NCBI RefSeq assembly: GCF_003576345.1
Contig: NZ_QWGB01000004.1
Coordinates: 124,001-188,000, forward strand
DNA: 64,000 nt
Reading direction: 5' to 3'
Source: Henriciella barbarensis
GTDB taxonomy: Bacteria; Pseudomonadota; Alphaproteobacteria; Caulobacterales; Hyphomonadaceae
Each line of letters begins with the position of its first letter. Position 1 is the stretch's first letter. Position numbers and translations under genes: made by a program. Below the pieces are notes generated by a model. That model had not been told where the DNA came from, did no database searches, and was given only the letters and a program-made list of their open reading frames with translations. Shown in pieces: positions 1-9,597 of the stretch.

Positions 1-3000
1 CGGATTCCTTATCGCCCGCGCGATAGCTATGTCGGCATCCGCAAGGATTTTGATGGCCGCGCAGACCGCGACGACCCGGCAGCGTTTGAACTGGCGGCTG
101 TCAGCGCCAGCGGTGAGATTGTCGATACAGAGCTTAACTGGCGCGTGATCGAGATCGACTATCACTATGACTGGTACCGTGATGGCAGCCAGTGGCGCTG
201 GCGCCGTTCACGCACGGTGAGCACTGTCAATGAAGGCGTGGTCCAGACCGACGGGACGACACAGACGGTCACCGTCGATGGTCTCGACTGGGGCCGGCAT
301 GAACTGATCGTGTCCGACGTGAACGGCGATGCCGAAGCTAGCACTGGTTTTTATGTCGGCTGGGGCGGGTCTGTCTCTGATGACGGCGTCGAGGCGCCGG
401 ACCGGGTGGAAGTGATTGTCGAAGAGCAGACCATCGTTCCTGGCCGTCCTGCCGCGATCACGGTAATCCCGCCCTATGATGGTGAAGCGCAGATCGTGGT
501 GGCGACTGACAAGATCCTGCGGATCGAGACGCGCGACGTATCTGCCGAAGGCACGCAGTTTACGTTGCCCGTTACCGAAGAATGGGGCGAGGGCGCCTAT
601 GTCCTCGTCAACGTGTACACGCCGCGCGATCCGGTGCTGCAGGCAAAGCCGCGGCGCGCTGTCGGTGTCGGTTACGTACCGCTGGACATGGATGATCGGA
701 CCTTTGAGGTCGCAATCGATGCGCCGGACGTCGTTCGCCCCCGCCGTGAGCAGACGATTGACGTCAACATTGGAGAGGGGCCGCGAGAGAATGTCTATCT
801 CACGCTTGCGGCCGTAGACGAGGGTATCCTGCAGCTCACCAAGTTCCAGAGCCCGGACCCGGTCTTCTATTACTTCGGCAAGAAGTCCCTCGGTGTTGAT
901 ATTTTCGACGATTATGGCCGCTTGCTCGACCCGAATATGGGCCTTCCTGCAGAAGTGCGGACCGGCGGTGACCAGCTGGGCGGTGAGGGCCTTTCAGTCG
1001 TCCCCACTAAAACGGTAGCTCTGTTCTCCGGCATGGTCGATGTCGGCCGGTCTGGCCGCGCACGTGTGACCTTCGACGTGCCTGACTTCAATGGTGAGCT
1101 TCGCCTGATGGCGGTGGTCTGGTCGCAGAACGGTCTGGGCGCTGCCAGTCGCCCGCTCACAGTCCGTGATCTTGCGCCAGCTGAACTGATCCTGCCGCGC
1201 TTCCTCGCGCCGGGTGATGAAGCGGTGGCGACTGTCTCCATCGATAATATAGAGCTTGATGATGGCACGTTCACTGCGTCGCTGGATGCCAGTGAGCCTG
1301 TCAGCGTCGCGGCGACCGAACTGTCGCGGACCATTCCATCCGGTCAGCGTGTGGATGAAGGATTGCGGATATCCGCTGGTGAAACAGGTGTCGCAGACCT
1401 GCGCCTCAACATTTCCGGGCCGGATAACTATAGCGTGGTACGGAATTACCAGATCGAGTCCCGCTCGCCCTGGCTGCCTGCAACGCAGATTTCGACGGCG
1501 ATGATGGAGCCGGGCGATAGCTGGGCCATCCCGGAAGGCCTGCTCACAGATTATGTACCGGGTACGGCGTATGTCTCCGTGACTTTCTCGACCCTGCCGC
1601 TGGACGCAAATGCGCTCTACGCGTCGCTCGCGCGTTATCCTTATGGCTGCACCGAACAGACGGTCAGCCGCGCGCTTCCGCTACTCTACTCAGAGCAATT
1701 GGTGGCAATGGGCGCGGATGAAACCTCGCGTGAACCTGCCCGTGCGCAGATACAGGAAGCTGTAACGGCCGTTCTGAACCGACAGTCAGCTGAAGGGGCC
1801 TTTGGCCTGTGGCGCGAAGGCGATCGCAATGCTTCGCCATGGCTGGGCGCTTACACCACCGACTTTGTCTACCGCGCCAGCGAGGCAGGCTATGAAGTAC
1901 CTGAAGCGGCGCTGGAGCGGGCCTTTGAGTCCATGCGGGCCGTGGCACAGGGCGATGCCTGGAGGGCGTATGGCTACGACACCGATGTCTGGGAAAGCGA
2001 GTGGCACAACGACACTGAGGCAAAGCTCATGCGCCGCGCTTCGGCCTATGCGCTCTATGTGCTGGCCAAGGCGGGCCGCGCCGATATCAGCCGTCTTCGT
2101 TATCTGCATGACCGCGAGCTGGAGCGGATAGAGAGCCCGCTTGCGCGGGCACATCTTGCTGCTGCACTCGCCTTCATGGGCGATCGCTCGCGTGCCTTCA
2201 GCGCCTTCGAAGCCGCTGAAGATGCACTCGGCTATCAGAACACGGGCGACTATTACCAGACGCCTCTGCGCGATCTGACCGGCATTATCGCGCTGGCCGC
2301 AGAAGCGGACTTTGACGATATCGTTGCCCGCCTGGCCGAACGGCTTGGCGATGAGGCGCCTGACCCAAGCGAGCTGACGACGCAGGAGAAGGCGTTCGCC
2401 CTGCTTGCCGTCAATTCGATGAATGATGGTGGCGAAGGCTACCGGATGGAGGTCGAAGGACTTGGGAGCGGCAATGACAATGACCGCCGCTATCAACTGA
2501 GCGATGAGCAGGCCCGCGGCGAGGTGAGCTTCACACTCGGCGGGAACGGGCCGGCCATGTTCCGGACCGTGATGGTGCGCGGCGCGCCATCATCGCCGCC
2601 ATCCGCCGTTTCGTCAGACCTTCGCGTTACAAAGCGGGTGCGTACGCTGACTGGCGGCACAGTTGACCTCAGCGATGTCGATCAGGGCGATCAGCTGGTC
2701 GTGACGGTACAGATCTCGCCGGAACAGCGCCGGACCAACCCGGTGATCGTAGCGGACTTGCTGCCTGCCGGGTTTGAGATTGAGACTGTTCTCAAGCCTG
2801 CCGATGGGGCGCGTGAGGGTGACACCAATGGCGCCTTTGCATGGGCCGGTGAGATCGACGCGGCGAAGACGGCCGAAGCGCGCGATGACCGCTTCGTGGC
2901 GGCGATCGATGTACGCAATGAGGCCGTGCGCCTTGCATATGTCGTGCGGGCAGTGACGCCGGGCGATTTTGTAATGCCGGGCGTCAATGCTGAGGACATG

Positions 3001-3084
3001 TACCGGCCTGACGTATTCGCGCGCTCAGCGCCGGGACGCGTCACGATCAGCACGGCGAATGCGGCCGCTGGCGGGCAGAGATGA
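1..3084 (+). CDS. Alpha-2-macroglobulin family protein, 3' part (start lies left of the window)
   Basis: The frame is open from base 1, so the gene enters from the left edge and only its C-terminal ~1027 codons are seen. It resembles bacterial alpha-2-macroglobulins (YfhM/ECAM type), envelope protease traps. The thioester signature appears as YGCTEQT, with the Cys codon at 1648-1650 and Gln at 1657-1659; E. coli ECAM, from memory, has CLEQ there. The following stretch (about 1650-2500) fits the helical thioester domain, and the last ~450 bases a beta-rich C-terminal domain. The stop overlaps the pbpC start as ATGA, so the two should be translationally coupled, matching the known pairing of this family with PBP1C. 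Signal peptide and bait region cannot be assessed because they are outside. Confidence 0.9.
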   Translation, partial: RIPYRPRDSYVGIRKDFDGRADRDDPAAFELAAVSASGEIVDTELNWRVIEIDYHYDWYRDGSQWRWRRSRTVSTVNEGVVQTDGTTQTVTVDGLDWGRHELIVSDVNGDAEASTGFYVGWGGSVSDDGVEAPDRVEVIVEEQTIVPGRPAAITVIPPYDGEAQIVVATDKILRIETRDVSAEGTQFTLPVTEEWGEGAYVLVNVYTPRDPVLQAKPRRAVGVGYVPLDMDDRTFEVAIDAPDVVRPRREQTIDVNIGEGPRENVYLTLAAVDEGILQLTKFQSPDPVFYYFGKKSLGVDIFDDYGRLLDPNMGLPAEVRTGGDQLGGEGLSVVPTKTVALFSGMVDVGRSGRARVTFDVPDFNGELRLMAVVWSQNGLGAASRPLTVRDLAPAELILPRFLAPGDEAVATVSIDNIELDDGTFTASLDASEPVSVAATELSRTIPSGQRVDEGLRISAGETGVADLRLNISGPDNYSVVRNYQIESRSPWLPATQISTAMMEPGDSWAIPEGLLTDYVPGTAYVSVTFSTLPLDANALYASLARYPYGCTEQTVSRALPLLYSEQLVAMGADETSREPARAQIQEAVTAVLNRQSAEGAFGLWREGDRNASPWLGAYTTDFVYRASEAGYEVPEAALERAFESMRAVAQGDAWRAYGYDTDVWESEWHNDTEAKLMRRASAYALYVLAKAGRADISRLRYLHDRELERIESPLARAHLAAALAFMGDRSRAFSAFEAAEDALGYQNTGDYYQTPLRDLTGIIALAAEADFDDIVARLAERLGDEAPDPSELTTQEKAFALLAVNSMNDGGEGYRMEVEGLGSGNDNDRRYQLSDEQARGEVSFTLGGNGPAMFRTVMVRGAPSSPPSAVSSDLRVTKRVRTLTGGTVDLSDVDQGDQLVVTVQISPEQRRTNPVIVADLLPAGFEIETVLKPADGAREGDTNGAFAWAGEIDAAKTAEARDDRFVAAIDVRNEAVRLAYVVRAVTPGDFVMPGVNAEDMYRPDVFARSAPGRVTISTANAAAGGQR

Positions 3085-5144
3085 TCTGGCTGAAACGGTC
3101 AGCGATTGCCATTCTGGCGGCGCTGACCGTCCTGTTCGCCCTGGACAGGATATTCCCGCCACCGCTTGAGCGCGGCGAAACCGTGTCGCAGCTTGTCAGT
3201 GACCGGCGCGGCCGTCCGCTGCGAGCCATCCCGACGCCGGACAATTACTGGCGTTTCCAGGCGCACCTTGAGGATATCGACCCGGTTTTCATCGAGGCGC
3301 TGCTGGAGGTGGAGGATCAACGTTTCTGGCGTCATGGTGGTGTCGACTGGACCGGCATGATGCGCGCTGCGTGGACGTCTGCACTGGCGGGCCGGGTGGT
3401 ATCAGGCGGATCGACCATCACCATGCAGACCGCTCGCCTGCTAGAGCCGCGCCCGCGGACAATCCCGTCCAAACTGATCGAAATGTTCAGGGCCCACCAG
3501 ATCGAGGCGCGGCTAAGCAAAAAAGAAATCCTCGAGCTTTACCTCACGCTTGCCCCTTATGGCGGCAATATCGAAGGCATACGCGCAGCAAGCTGGCGGT
3601 ATTTCGGCCGGTCGCCGGACAGGTTGTCGGATGACCAGATCGCGCTGCTGATTGCCCTGCCGCAAAGCCCCGAAGTCCGCCGCCCGGACCTTCGCCCGCA
3701 AGGTGCCGATGCGGGGCGCCGTGCCATCGTCGCCAAGCTGGAGCGGCTTGGCTATCTCAATGCGGGCCGGGCCGAAGAAGCGCGTACCAGCCAGATGCCA
3801 ACGGGCGCTTATGCGTTCCCGTCAGATGCGTGGCATGCGACGGCGCGCGCTGCCCGCGGCGTTCGAGGTGATGTGCGCGCCAGCCTCGATGCGCGCCTGC
3901 AGGCAGAGATGGAAGCACTGGCACTCGCGCGTGCAAAGGAAGCGGGCCGCGAGGCACAGATTGCGATTCTTGTCGTCGATATTCCAACACGTGCAGTGCG
4001 GGCCTCGGTTGGGTCTGCCTCGCGCGATATCGCAGGCGGCTGGCTGGATCTAACAGCGCAGGCGCGCTCTCCGGGTTCGGCGCTCAAGCCCTTCATCTAT
4101 GCGATGGCGTTCGATGATGGCGAGGCGAGCGCGTCGACCCGCATATCCGATTTGCCGAAGCGTTTTGCCTCCTACCAACCGGATAATTTCGACCGCACTT
4201 TCAGGGGCGATGTGCGCGTTTCCGAGGCGCTTCAGCATTCCTTGAATGTGCCTGCCGTGCTGGCGCTGGACCGGGTTGGGCCTGAGCGTTTTGCCGCGAC
4301 ACTCGCACTCGCCGGGGCACCGCCGCGCATCTATGGCGGCGCGGACACAGAGTTCGGCCTGGCGCTCGCGCTTGGCGGAGCTGGTCTCACCGCGCGTGAG
4401 CTTGCGATCTTGTACGCAGCGCTTGGCGATGGCGGGCGGGCAAAGCCGCTGGTCTGGACAGCTGAGGAGGAAGCTGAAAGCCGTTCCAGAAAGGGCTATC
4501 GGATGATGGAGGCGGAGAGTGCGGGCGAAATCCTGTCTATCCTGCGCCGCGCGCCGACCCCCGAAGGACGGATACCCGGCAGGCTGACAGCGGAGGCGCC
4601 ACAAGTCGCGTTCAAGACCGGAACATCTTATGGCTTTCGCGATGCCTGGGCCGCCGGGGTGTCCGGCGACCATGCAATCATCGTCTGGGTGGGCCGCGCT
4701 GACGGCGCGCCAAGACCGGGCGAAACGGGTCGCACCGCTGCCCTGCCCATCCTGTTCGAAGTGGCAGATCGTGCAGCCTATCACCTTGGCGGTGACGGCG
4801 ATGCGAGAGCGCGCCTGATGCCAGAGCGGCGGCACGAAGCCGACGGTGCCCTGCAATCCTTTGACCATTCCACGGCGGAAGCACCGCACATCCTCTTCCC
4901 GCCGAAAGACGCCGAGCTGTGGTCGGGTGAGATCAATGGCGCGCCAGCGCGCCCCTTCGTTCTTGCGGGACGAGGCGAAGGCAAATTGCGGTGGTTCATA
5001 GATGGACAGCCATCGAAGATCGACGATGCAGGTCTGCCGGTATGGCGGCCAGAGCGAGCCGGTTTCTATGCTGTGAGCGCGGTAGACGAAGAAGGCCGCA
5101 CAAGCGAGGTGCGCGTGCGGGTCATCGGGATCGGCGGAAGCTAG
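3081..5144 (+). CDS. pbpC: Penicillin-binding protein 1C (bifunctional transglycosylase/transpeptidase)
   Basis: Class A-type penicillin-binding protein of 687 residues that polymerises glycan and cross-links peptides in the periplasm. One N-terminal membrane segment lies at residues 7-22. The glycosyltransferase-51 motif EDQRFWRHGGVDW puts the catalytic Glu at about residue 78. The transpeptidase SxxK motif is SALK (Ser333, Lys336), the SxN motif is SLN in SLNVPAV, and KTGTS starts at Lys512. The C-terminal ~90 residues fit the BiPBP_C domain of PBP1C. Its ATG overlaps the stop of the macroglobulin gene (ATGA). The family's link to alpha-2-macroglobulin suggests a role when the wall is breached or attacked; that role is inference. 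Confidence 0.95.
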   Translation: MIWLKRSAIAILAALTVLFALDRIFPPPLERGETVSQLVSDRRGRPLRAIPTPDNYWRFQAHLEDIDPVFIEALLEVEDQRFWRHGGVDWTGMMRAAWTSALAGRVVSGGSTITMQTARLLEPRPRTIPSKLIEMFRAHQIEARLSKKEILELYLTLAPYGGNIEGIRAASWRYFGRSPDRLSDDQIALLIALPQSPEVRRPDLRPQGADAGRRAIVAKLERLGYLNAGRAEEARTSQMPTGAYAFPSDAWHATARAARGVRGDVRASLDARLQAEMEALALARAKEAGREAQIAILVVDIPTRAVRASVGSASRDIAGGWLDLTAQARSPGSALKPFIYAMAFDDGEASASTRISDLPKRFASYQPDNFDRTFRGDVRVSEALQHSLNVPAVLALDRVGPERFAATLALAGAPPRIYGGADTEFGLALALGGAGLTARELAILYAALGDGGRAKPLVWTAEEEAESRSRKGYRMMEAESAGEILSILRRAPTPEGRIPGRLTAEAPQVAFKTGTSYGFRDAWAAGVSGDHAIIVWVGRADGAPRPGETGRTAALPILFEVADRAAYHLGGDGDARARLMPERRHEADGALQSFDHSTAEAPHILFPPKDAELWSGEINGAPARPFVLAGRGEGKLRWFIDGQPSKIDDAGLPVWRPERAGFYAVSAVDEEGRTSEVRVRVIGIGGS

Positions 5145-5150
5145 GCACGC

Positions 5151-6323
5151 CTAACTCCAGGGGTTGAAGCGCGACTTGCGTCTCTTCGGGCGACCGGATT
5201 TCCTGTCCTCGCCCTTATCCTTTGATGGCTTTTGCTGAGGGGCAGGTTCGTCGCCTTCATCGAAAAGTTCGGTGTCGGTCTCGCCTCCGGCCCCGTCCTC
5301 GGCAGCGGGTGAGACGGCATCGATGTCTGCCGGAGAGACCGGATCCGGTCCATTGGCCTCGTCGTCTGCCGCGTCGTCCGGTGCCCGCGAAGGCGCTGGG
5401 TCAATGCGGGAACGGAAGCCCTTGAGATTCAACGGATAGCTCAAAGGCGCGCTGCCGGGGTCATTGTCCTCATCATAGCCGAAGGAGAGGGCGTCATCAT
5501 TATTGCCCGGAATTGTCATACCGGTTGAGGCGGCGCCGAGTTCTGACTCGATCTCGTCGGCGCTTTCAGCGTCAGCTCCCGTTGCGATCGAGGCGTCTGC
5601 GCCTGCGACCTGGGTGCCGCCAAGGCCAAACGGGACATAACTCTTTGCTTCTGCGGCCAGGTCGCTTTCGCCTTCGTCCGGGCCTGTTTCGTCCCAGACG
5701 TCCGGGGAGGGAGTCTCTTCGGCTGGCTGCGCTTTTCCCCCTGCCTCAGCCTTGGCGAGGTCGGCTTTCCCGCGACCATTCACTTCGTCGGCCAGTCTTG
5801 CCACGGCACCGCTGACATCATCTTCGTCGAAACCGGCGTGAAGGCGTTCTTCCGGTTCATCTTCGAGCAGGGCGCGCGGCGGAATGCTTTCATCGACGGG
5901 CAGGTCGGCCTCATCCTCGTCCTCCTGTTCGGTATTCGAAGCCAATTCTTCGGCGGGCGCTGGGGTATCCGATTTGCGCTTGTTCGGTGACTGACCGCTT
6001 AGTCCGGCGAGGAGGGCGTCGATGGCCGCTTCGGTGCCCTTTGCGATGCGCGATGCCTCTTTCACGACAGCGACGATGAGCTCGCCATAGTTCCCGTGCT
6101 CTTCGTGGGGCGTATCCTTGAGAAGGTCTTCGGACGCTTCTTCCAGCGTCTTGCCCTTTTCCGTCGCCAGCATGACCTGTGGCGGGGTGTCTGTCAGGCG
6201 GACCGAATAGCCTTCGGTCGCATAGATCACACCGCCATCTTCCGTCTCCGCCCAGTCGATCTGCTTCAAGGCGGTCATTTCTGCCAGCCTGTCGATGAGT
6301 TTCATTGTCGATGGATGAAGCAT
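5151..6323 (-). CDS. Acidic hypothetical protein with long low-complexity region
   Basis: I do not recognise a family. The first ~110 residues look globular (mixed hydrophobic and charged, with IDWAETEDGGVIYAT and YGELIVAVVKEASRIAKG). Residues ~120-360 are dominated by Asp, Glu, Ala, Pro and Gly and are probably disordered. The last ~25 residues are strongly basic (KSGRPKRRKSRFNPWS). No signal peptide or membrane segment is visible, so it is probably cytoplasmic. A second Met at codon 7 (MKLIDRL) is an equally plausible start. It converges with pbpC, leaving only 6 bases between the stops. Confidence 0.75.
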   Translation of the reverse strand: MLHPSTMKLIDRLAEMTALKQIDWAETEDGGVIYATEGYSVRLTDTPPQVMLATEKGKTLEEASEDLLKDTPHEEHGNYGELIVAVVKEASRIAKGTEAAIDALLAGLSGQSPNKRKSDTPAPAEELASNTEQEDEDEADLPVDESIPPRALLEDEPEERLHAGFDEDDVSGAVARLADEVNGRGKADLAKAEAGGKAQPAEETPSPDVWDETGPDEGESDLAAEAKSYVPFGLGGTQVAGADASIATGADAESADEIESELGAASTGMTIPGNNDDALSFGYDEDNDPGSAPLSYPLNLKGFRSRIDPAPSRAPDDAADDEANGPDPVSPADIDAVSPAAEDGAGGETDTELFDEGDEPAPQQKPSKDKGEDRKSGRPKRRKSRFNPWS

Positions 6324-6506
6324 GAAAATCTTTCCGCCAGCAGGATTATGAGGCCCCGCCTACACTAGACGGGATGGAACGCGCGTCAAAGATGTGGGGG
6401 TCGGCCAGCGGTGAAAAACTTTATGGACTGCGGCATTGAGGGCTCTGGCGCTTCAATTAAGGGCGCGAGCTCTCATATCTTTTCCAAGGACATGTGAAGG
6501 TAAGTC

Positions 6507-7301
6507 TTGGACCCACATACGATCATCCGAATGGGCGTATTTGCGGGCATTTTCGTCTCGCTCATCCTCCTGGAGACGCTGGCGCCCCGGCGTGAGGCGG
6601 CGCTTTCGCGTGCGCAGCGCTGGCCGGGCGCAGGGGCGATCTTCATCGCAGGGGCCGTTCTCGGGCGGCTCGTATTGCCCGCAGGGCTTGCCGGCATTGC
6701 ACTTCTGGCGGACGAGGCAGGATTTGGTGTTTTCAACTGGATCGACGCGCCGGTCTGGTTCGTGGGCCTCGGTGCTTTCCTGATCATGGACCTCGCCGTC
6801 TGGGCCCAGCACGTTGCGATGCATCACGTGCCGTTCCTCTGGCGCATGCACCGCGTGCATCATTCAGACCCGCATATTGATGTGATGACGGCACTTCGCT
6901 TCCATCCGGCCGAGATCATTGTCTCACTTCTCTGGAAAGGGTCGATTGTCTTCCTGTTTGGTATTCCGGCCTGGGCGGCATTTGCCTTTGAAGTTGCGCT
7001 TAACGCCTTCGCCCAGTTCAATCACGCCAACTGGAATATCGGATCGCGTATTGACAGCGTGCTTCGATTGCTCGTCGTCACGCCGGACATGCACCGGGTG
7101 CACCATTCCATTCACCGCGCCGAAGCGAACCGGAATTTCGGCTTCTGCCTATCGATCTGGGACCGTATTTTCAGAGTTTACCAGTCCCAGCCAGCTGAAG
7201 GGCATGAGCAGATGAAAATCGGTCAGAACAGCTGGCGCGAGGCTGGCGATCAGTCCCCCCTTCCGCTTCTTGTGCAACCATTAAAGTCGCCGCCAACCTA
7301 G
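6507..7301 (+). CDS. Sterol desaturase / fatty acid hydroxylase family membrane protein
   Basis: A 264-residue integral membrane protein with the histidine clusters of the di-iron fatty acid hydroxylase superfamily: QHVAMHH, HRVHHSD, FNHAN and a second HRVHHS. These ligate two irons used to oxidise a lipid C-H bond; the substrate cannot be read from sequence. About four hydrophobic segments flank the motifs. The start chosen is TTG at 6507, 6 bases after an AAGG element; the alternative is ATG at 6531 (MGVFAG), which would shorten the first membrane helix. It stands alone between minus-strand genes. Confidence 0.85.
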   Translation: MDPHTIIRMGVFAGIFVSLILLETLAPRREAALSRAQRWPGAGAIFIAGAVLGRLVLPAGLAGIALLADEAGFGVFNWIDAPVWFVGLGAFLIMDLAVWAQHVAMHHVPFLWRMHRVHHSDPHIDVMTALRFHPAEIIVSLLWKGSIVFLFGIPAWAAFAFEVALNAFAQFNHANWNIGSRIDSVLRLLVVTPDMHRVHHSIHRAEANRNFGFCLSIWDRIFRVYQSQPAEGHEQMKIGQNSWREAGDQSPLPLLVQPLKSPPT

Positions 7302-7375
7302 GACCCAATGGGACGCGGTCACGGGTAGGTGCCAAAGCCCAGCTCCTATTGATCCTCGGAAGCCCTGCAAAGAAA

Positions 7376-7401
7376 AAGCCCCGGCCAATCGACCGGGGCT
7401 T
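7376..7401 (-). terminator. Rho-independent terminator
   Basis: Perfect 9-bp stem (AAGCCCCGG / CCGGGGCTT) with an 8-base loop. On the minus strand it is followed by TTTTTCTTT, so it mainly ends the small lipoprotein gene whose stop lies 30 bases away. It also sits 75 bases after the stop of the plus-strand hydroxylase gene. Confidence 0.85.
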
Positions 7402-7430
7402 CAAATTTCCTGATGCTCACCTAGTGAACA

Positions 7431-7751
7431 TCATCCGGCATTCGGGTCAGGCGTGCGAAGCGCATTATTTTGAATAGCGCGCGTGCCATCCCTGCTTGCC
7501 TGGGTTTTTGCGGCCCATTCTGCGCGCGTTGCGCAGATCCGGCGAGGAATCGTCGATCCCATTTGCTCTTCGCGTTTGCAGACCTCCTCGTCCGGGTCAT
7601 GACCCTGACGACGGATTTCCGCTTTGATTGCAGGCGTAACAGAGACCATTTGTGAACCGCCGGTTGCGCTGCTGCCGGCGGCGCCGGTTGTGCAGGCTGC
7701 GGGAACAATGGCCATTGCAAGAAGGCCTGCACCAAGGGCGAGTGATTTCAT
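7431..7751 (-). CDS. Small putative lipoprotein
   Basis: A 106-residue protein with an N-terminal lipoprotein signal (hydrophobic LALGAGLLAMAIV, then VPAAC, Cys at residue 20), so probably lipid-anchored in the envelope. The mature part has two further Cys (EVCKREE and RRICATR) and resembles short alphaproteobacterial secreted proteins of unknown role. It is transcribed alone, ended by the hairpin at 7376-7401. No function can be assigned. Confidence 0.75.
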   Translation of the reverse strand: MKSLALGAGLLAMAIVPAACTTGAAGSSATGGSQMVSVTPAIKAEIRRQGHDPDEEVCKREEQMGSTIPRRICATRAEWAAKTQASRDGTRAIQNNALRTPDPNAG

Positions 7752-7799
7752 CGAGAACTCCGATCTTAGGTATTTAGGAATAACTGACCCAAAGCTACC

Positions 7800-9008
7800 T
7801 TAGCTATAGATTTCGAAAAGACCAGCAGCGCCCATGCCGCCGCCCACACACATGGTGACAACGCCCCATTTTGCACCACGACGCTTGCCTTCAAGCAGCA
7901 GAGAGCCTGTGCAACGTGCGCCGGTCATGCCGAATGGGTGGCCGATGGAGATCGAGCCGCCGTTCACATTGTACTTCTCAGGGTCGATGCCGAGACGGTC
8001 GCGGCTGTAGAGACACTGCGAGGCGAATGCTTCGTTCAGTTCCCAAAGGTCGATATCGTCGACTTTCAGACCGTGACGCTCAAGCAGACGTGGAACTGCG
8101 AAGACCGGGCCAATGCCCATCTCGTCCGGATCGCAGCCAGCGACGTTGAATCCAACAAAACGGCCAAGTGGCTCGATGTTACGCTTTTTTGCTTCAGCCG
8201 CTTCCATGACAACGACAGCTGCTGCGCCGTCTGAGAGCTGCGAGGCGTTACCAGCGGTAACGTACTTGCCTTCCTTTACGACCTGGCCGCCGGAGAAAAC
8301 CGGCTTCAGACCTTGAAGCGATTCAAACGTGGTGCCGGGACGGTTACAGTCATCACGGTCAGCAACGACGTCCTGATAGGTTTCTTCGCCGGTTTCGCGG
8401 TTAACCAGTTTCATGCGCGTATTGAGCGGCACGATCTCTTCGGCCATCCAGCCTTTTTCCTGGAAGACGGCGGTGCGGCGCTGACTTTCAGCGGAATATT
8501 TGTCCTGGGCTTCGCGGCTGACATTGTAACGGTCCGCAACGATTTCGGCGGTTTCGATCATGGTCATCCAGATCGCCGGCCACTTTTTCATCAGCTCAGG
8601 CTCGGTGTAGCGATGGGTGTTCATATGACCCGAGCGCGAGACGAGCGAAAGCGATTCGACACCGCCGCCGATGGCAACGGGTGCACCTTCGTTGGTGACG
8701 GTGTGGGCTGCGTTCGCAATGGCCTGCAGGCCCGACGAGCAAAAACGGTTGATGGTCGCGCCAGACGTCGAGGACGGGCAGCCAGCCCAGAGGGCTGCGT
8801 TGCGTGCAACATTGTGGCCCGTCGCGCCTTCCGGCTGAGCGGCGCCGAGGAATACATCCTCGACTTCAGCTGCGTCGATACCAGCGCGATCAATCGCGCC
8901 CTTGATGGCATGACCAGCCATGGTGATGCCATGTGTGTCGTTGAGTGCGCCGCGGCCTGCCTTGGTCAGGGCCGTGCGGGCGGTTGAAACGATGACTGCT
9001 TCTCTCAT
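7800..9008 (-). CDS. Acetyl-CoA C-acyltransferase (thiolase)
   Basis: Thiolase II fold enzyme of 402 residues that condenses or cleaves acyl-CoA with acetyl-CoA. The nucleophilic Cys90 lies in NRFCSSGLQ, the second-half His in [10 protein letters not shown], and the C-terminal general-base Cys in MCVGGGMG. Start at 9008 ([12 protein letters not shown]) is preferred over an in-frame start at 9050 because GGAGGAG lies about 8 bases upstream and the family begins there. Whether it serves beta-oxidation or acetoacetyl-CoA synthesis is not decidable here; an acyl-CoA dehydrogenase lies 2.2 kb away on the other strand. Confidence 0.93.
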   Translation of the reverse strand: MREAVIVSTARTALTKAGRGALNDTHGITMAGHAIKGAIDRAGIDAAEVEDVFLGAAQPEGATGHNVARNAALWAGCPSSTSGATINRFCSSGLQAIANAAHTVTNEGAPVAIGGGVESLSLVSRSGHMNTHRYTEPELMKKWPAIWMTMIETAEIVADRYNVSREAQDKYSAESQRRTAVFQEKGWMAEEIVPLNTRMKLVNRETGEETYQDVVADRDDCNRPGTTFESLQGLKPVFSGGQVVKEGKYVTAGNASQLSDGAAAVVVMEAAEAKKRNIEPLGRFVGFNVAGCDPDEMGIGPVFAVPRLLERHGLKVDDIDLWELNEAFASQCLYSRDRLGIDPEKYNVNGGSISIGHPFGMTGARCTGSLLLEGKRRGAKWGVVTMCVGGGMGAAGLFEIYS

Positions 9009-9130
9009 GATATGTCTCCTCCAGACAGGTTCTCGTTTGTTGCGGTGCAACCTAACGGGGCGAAGTACAGGAAGCTACCCCAAAATGGTCAGCGGGTGCG
9101 ATGACGTCGCGGTGCCTCATCGGGCGCGGC

Positions 9131-9156
9131 GGAACAGCTTCTAGAGGATGCGCGTT
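9131..9156 (+). promoter_or_regulatory. Candidate EcfG (general stress response) promoter
   Basis: GGAAC at 9131-9135 and CGTT at 9153-9156, separated by exactly 17 bases, match the alphaproteobacterial EcfG consensus GGAAC-N16/17-CGTT. It lies 24 bases before the ATG of the DUF4112 gene and would exclude that gene's longer in-frame start at 9148. Confidence 0.65.
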
Positions 9157-9180
9157 CGGCTTTCAAAGGAGATCGATTAT

Positions 9181-9555
9181 ATGCCCACTGGAAACCGATC
9201 GGACATCGACCGGCTCGCGAAACTTCTGGATACCCAGTTCAAGCTGCCAGGCACGAACTTTCGTTTTGGCCTCGACGGTATCATTGGTCTCATCCCGGGT
9301 ATTGGTGACACGGTTTCAGGCGGCCTTGGGCTCTATATTATTCACCGGGCACGCCAGGAAGGCGCGTCAGGCGGGCTGATCGCGAGGATGATCTGGAACC
9401 TGCTGGTCGATACGCTCCTCGGTGCGATACCACTGGTCGGCGACCTTTTCGACTTTGCTCATAAGGCCAATGCGAAGAATGCGCGTCTGCTACAGGAATA
9501 TCTCGACCGCCATGCGAGCGAGCACGCAAAGCCTGTTGGCCGCGGGACGGCTTGA
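9181..9555 (+). CDS. DUF4112 domain membrane protein
   Basis: A 124-residue protein matching DUF4112 by its FGLDGIIGLIPGIGDTVSGG and IPLVGDLFDFAHKANAKN segments; each Gly-rich hydrophobic stretch is probably membrane-embedded. Biochemical role is unknown. ATG at 9181 is chosen because AAAGGAG precedes it by 9 bases and because an EcfG-type promoter sits immediately upstream. The neighbouring hemerythrin gene region (34.5 kb) carries the same promoter type, so both may belong to the general stress regulon (inference). Confidence 0.85.
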   Translation: MPTGNRSDIDRLAKLLDTQFKLPGTNFRFGLDGIIGLIPGIGDTVSGGLGLYIIHRARQEGASGGLIARMIWNLLVDTLLGAIPLVGDLFDFAHKANAKNARLLQEYLDRHASEHAKPVGRGTA

Positions 9556-9597
9556 GGCGTAAACTCGCCTTCAGCGAAAACTGGAGGAGGGGACCTC

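Noticed and set aside
6376-6400. GGAAC motif upstream of the hydroxylase gene as EcfG promoter
   Set aside because: No CGTT at the proper spacing.
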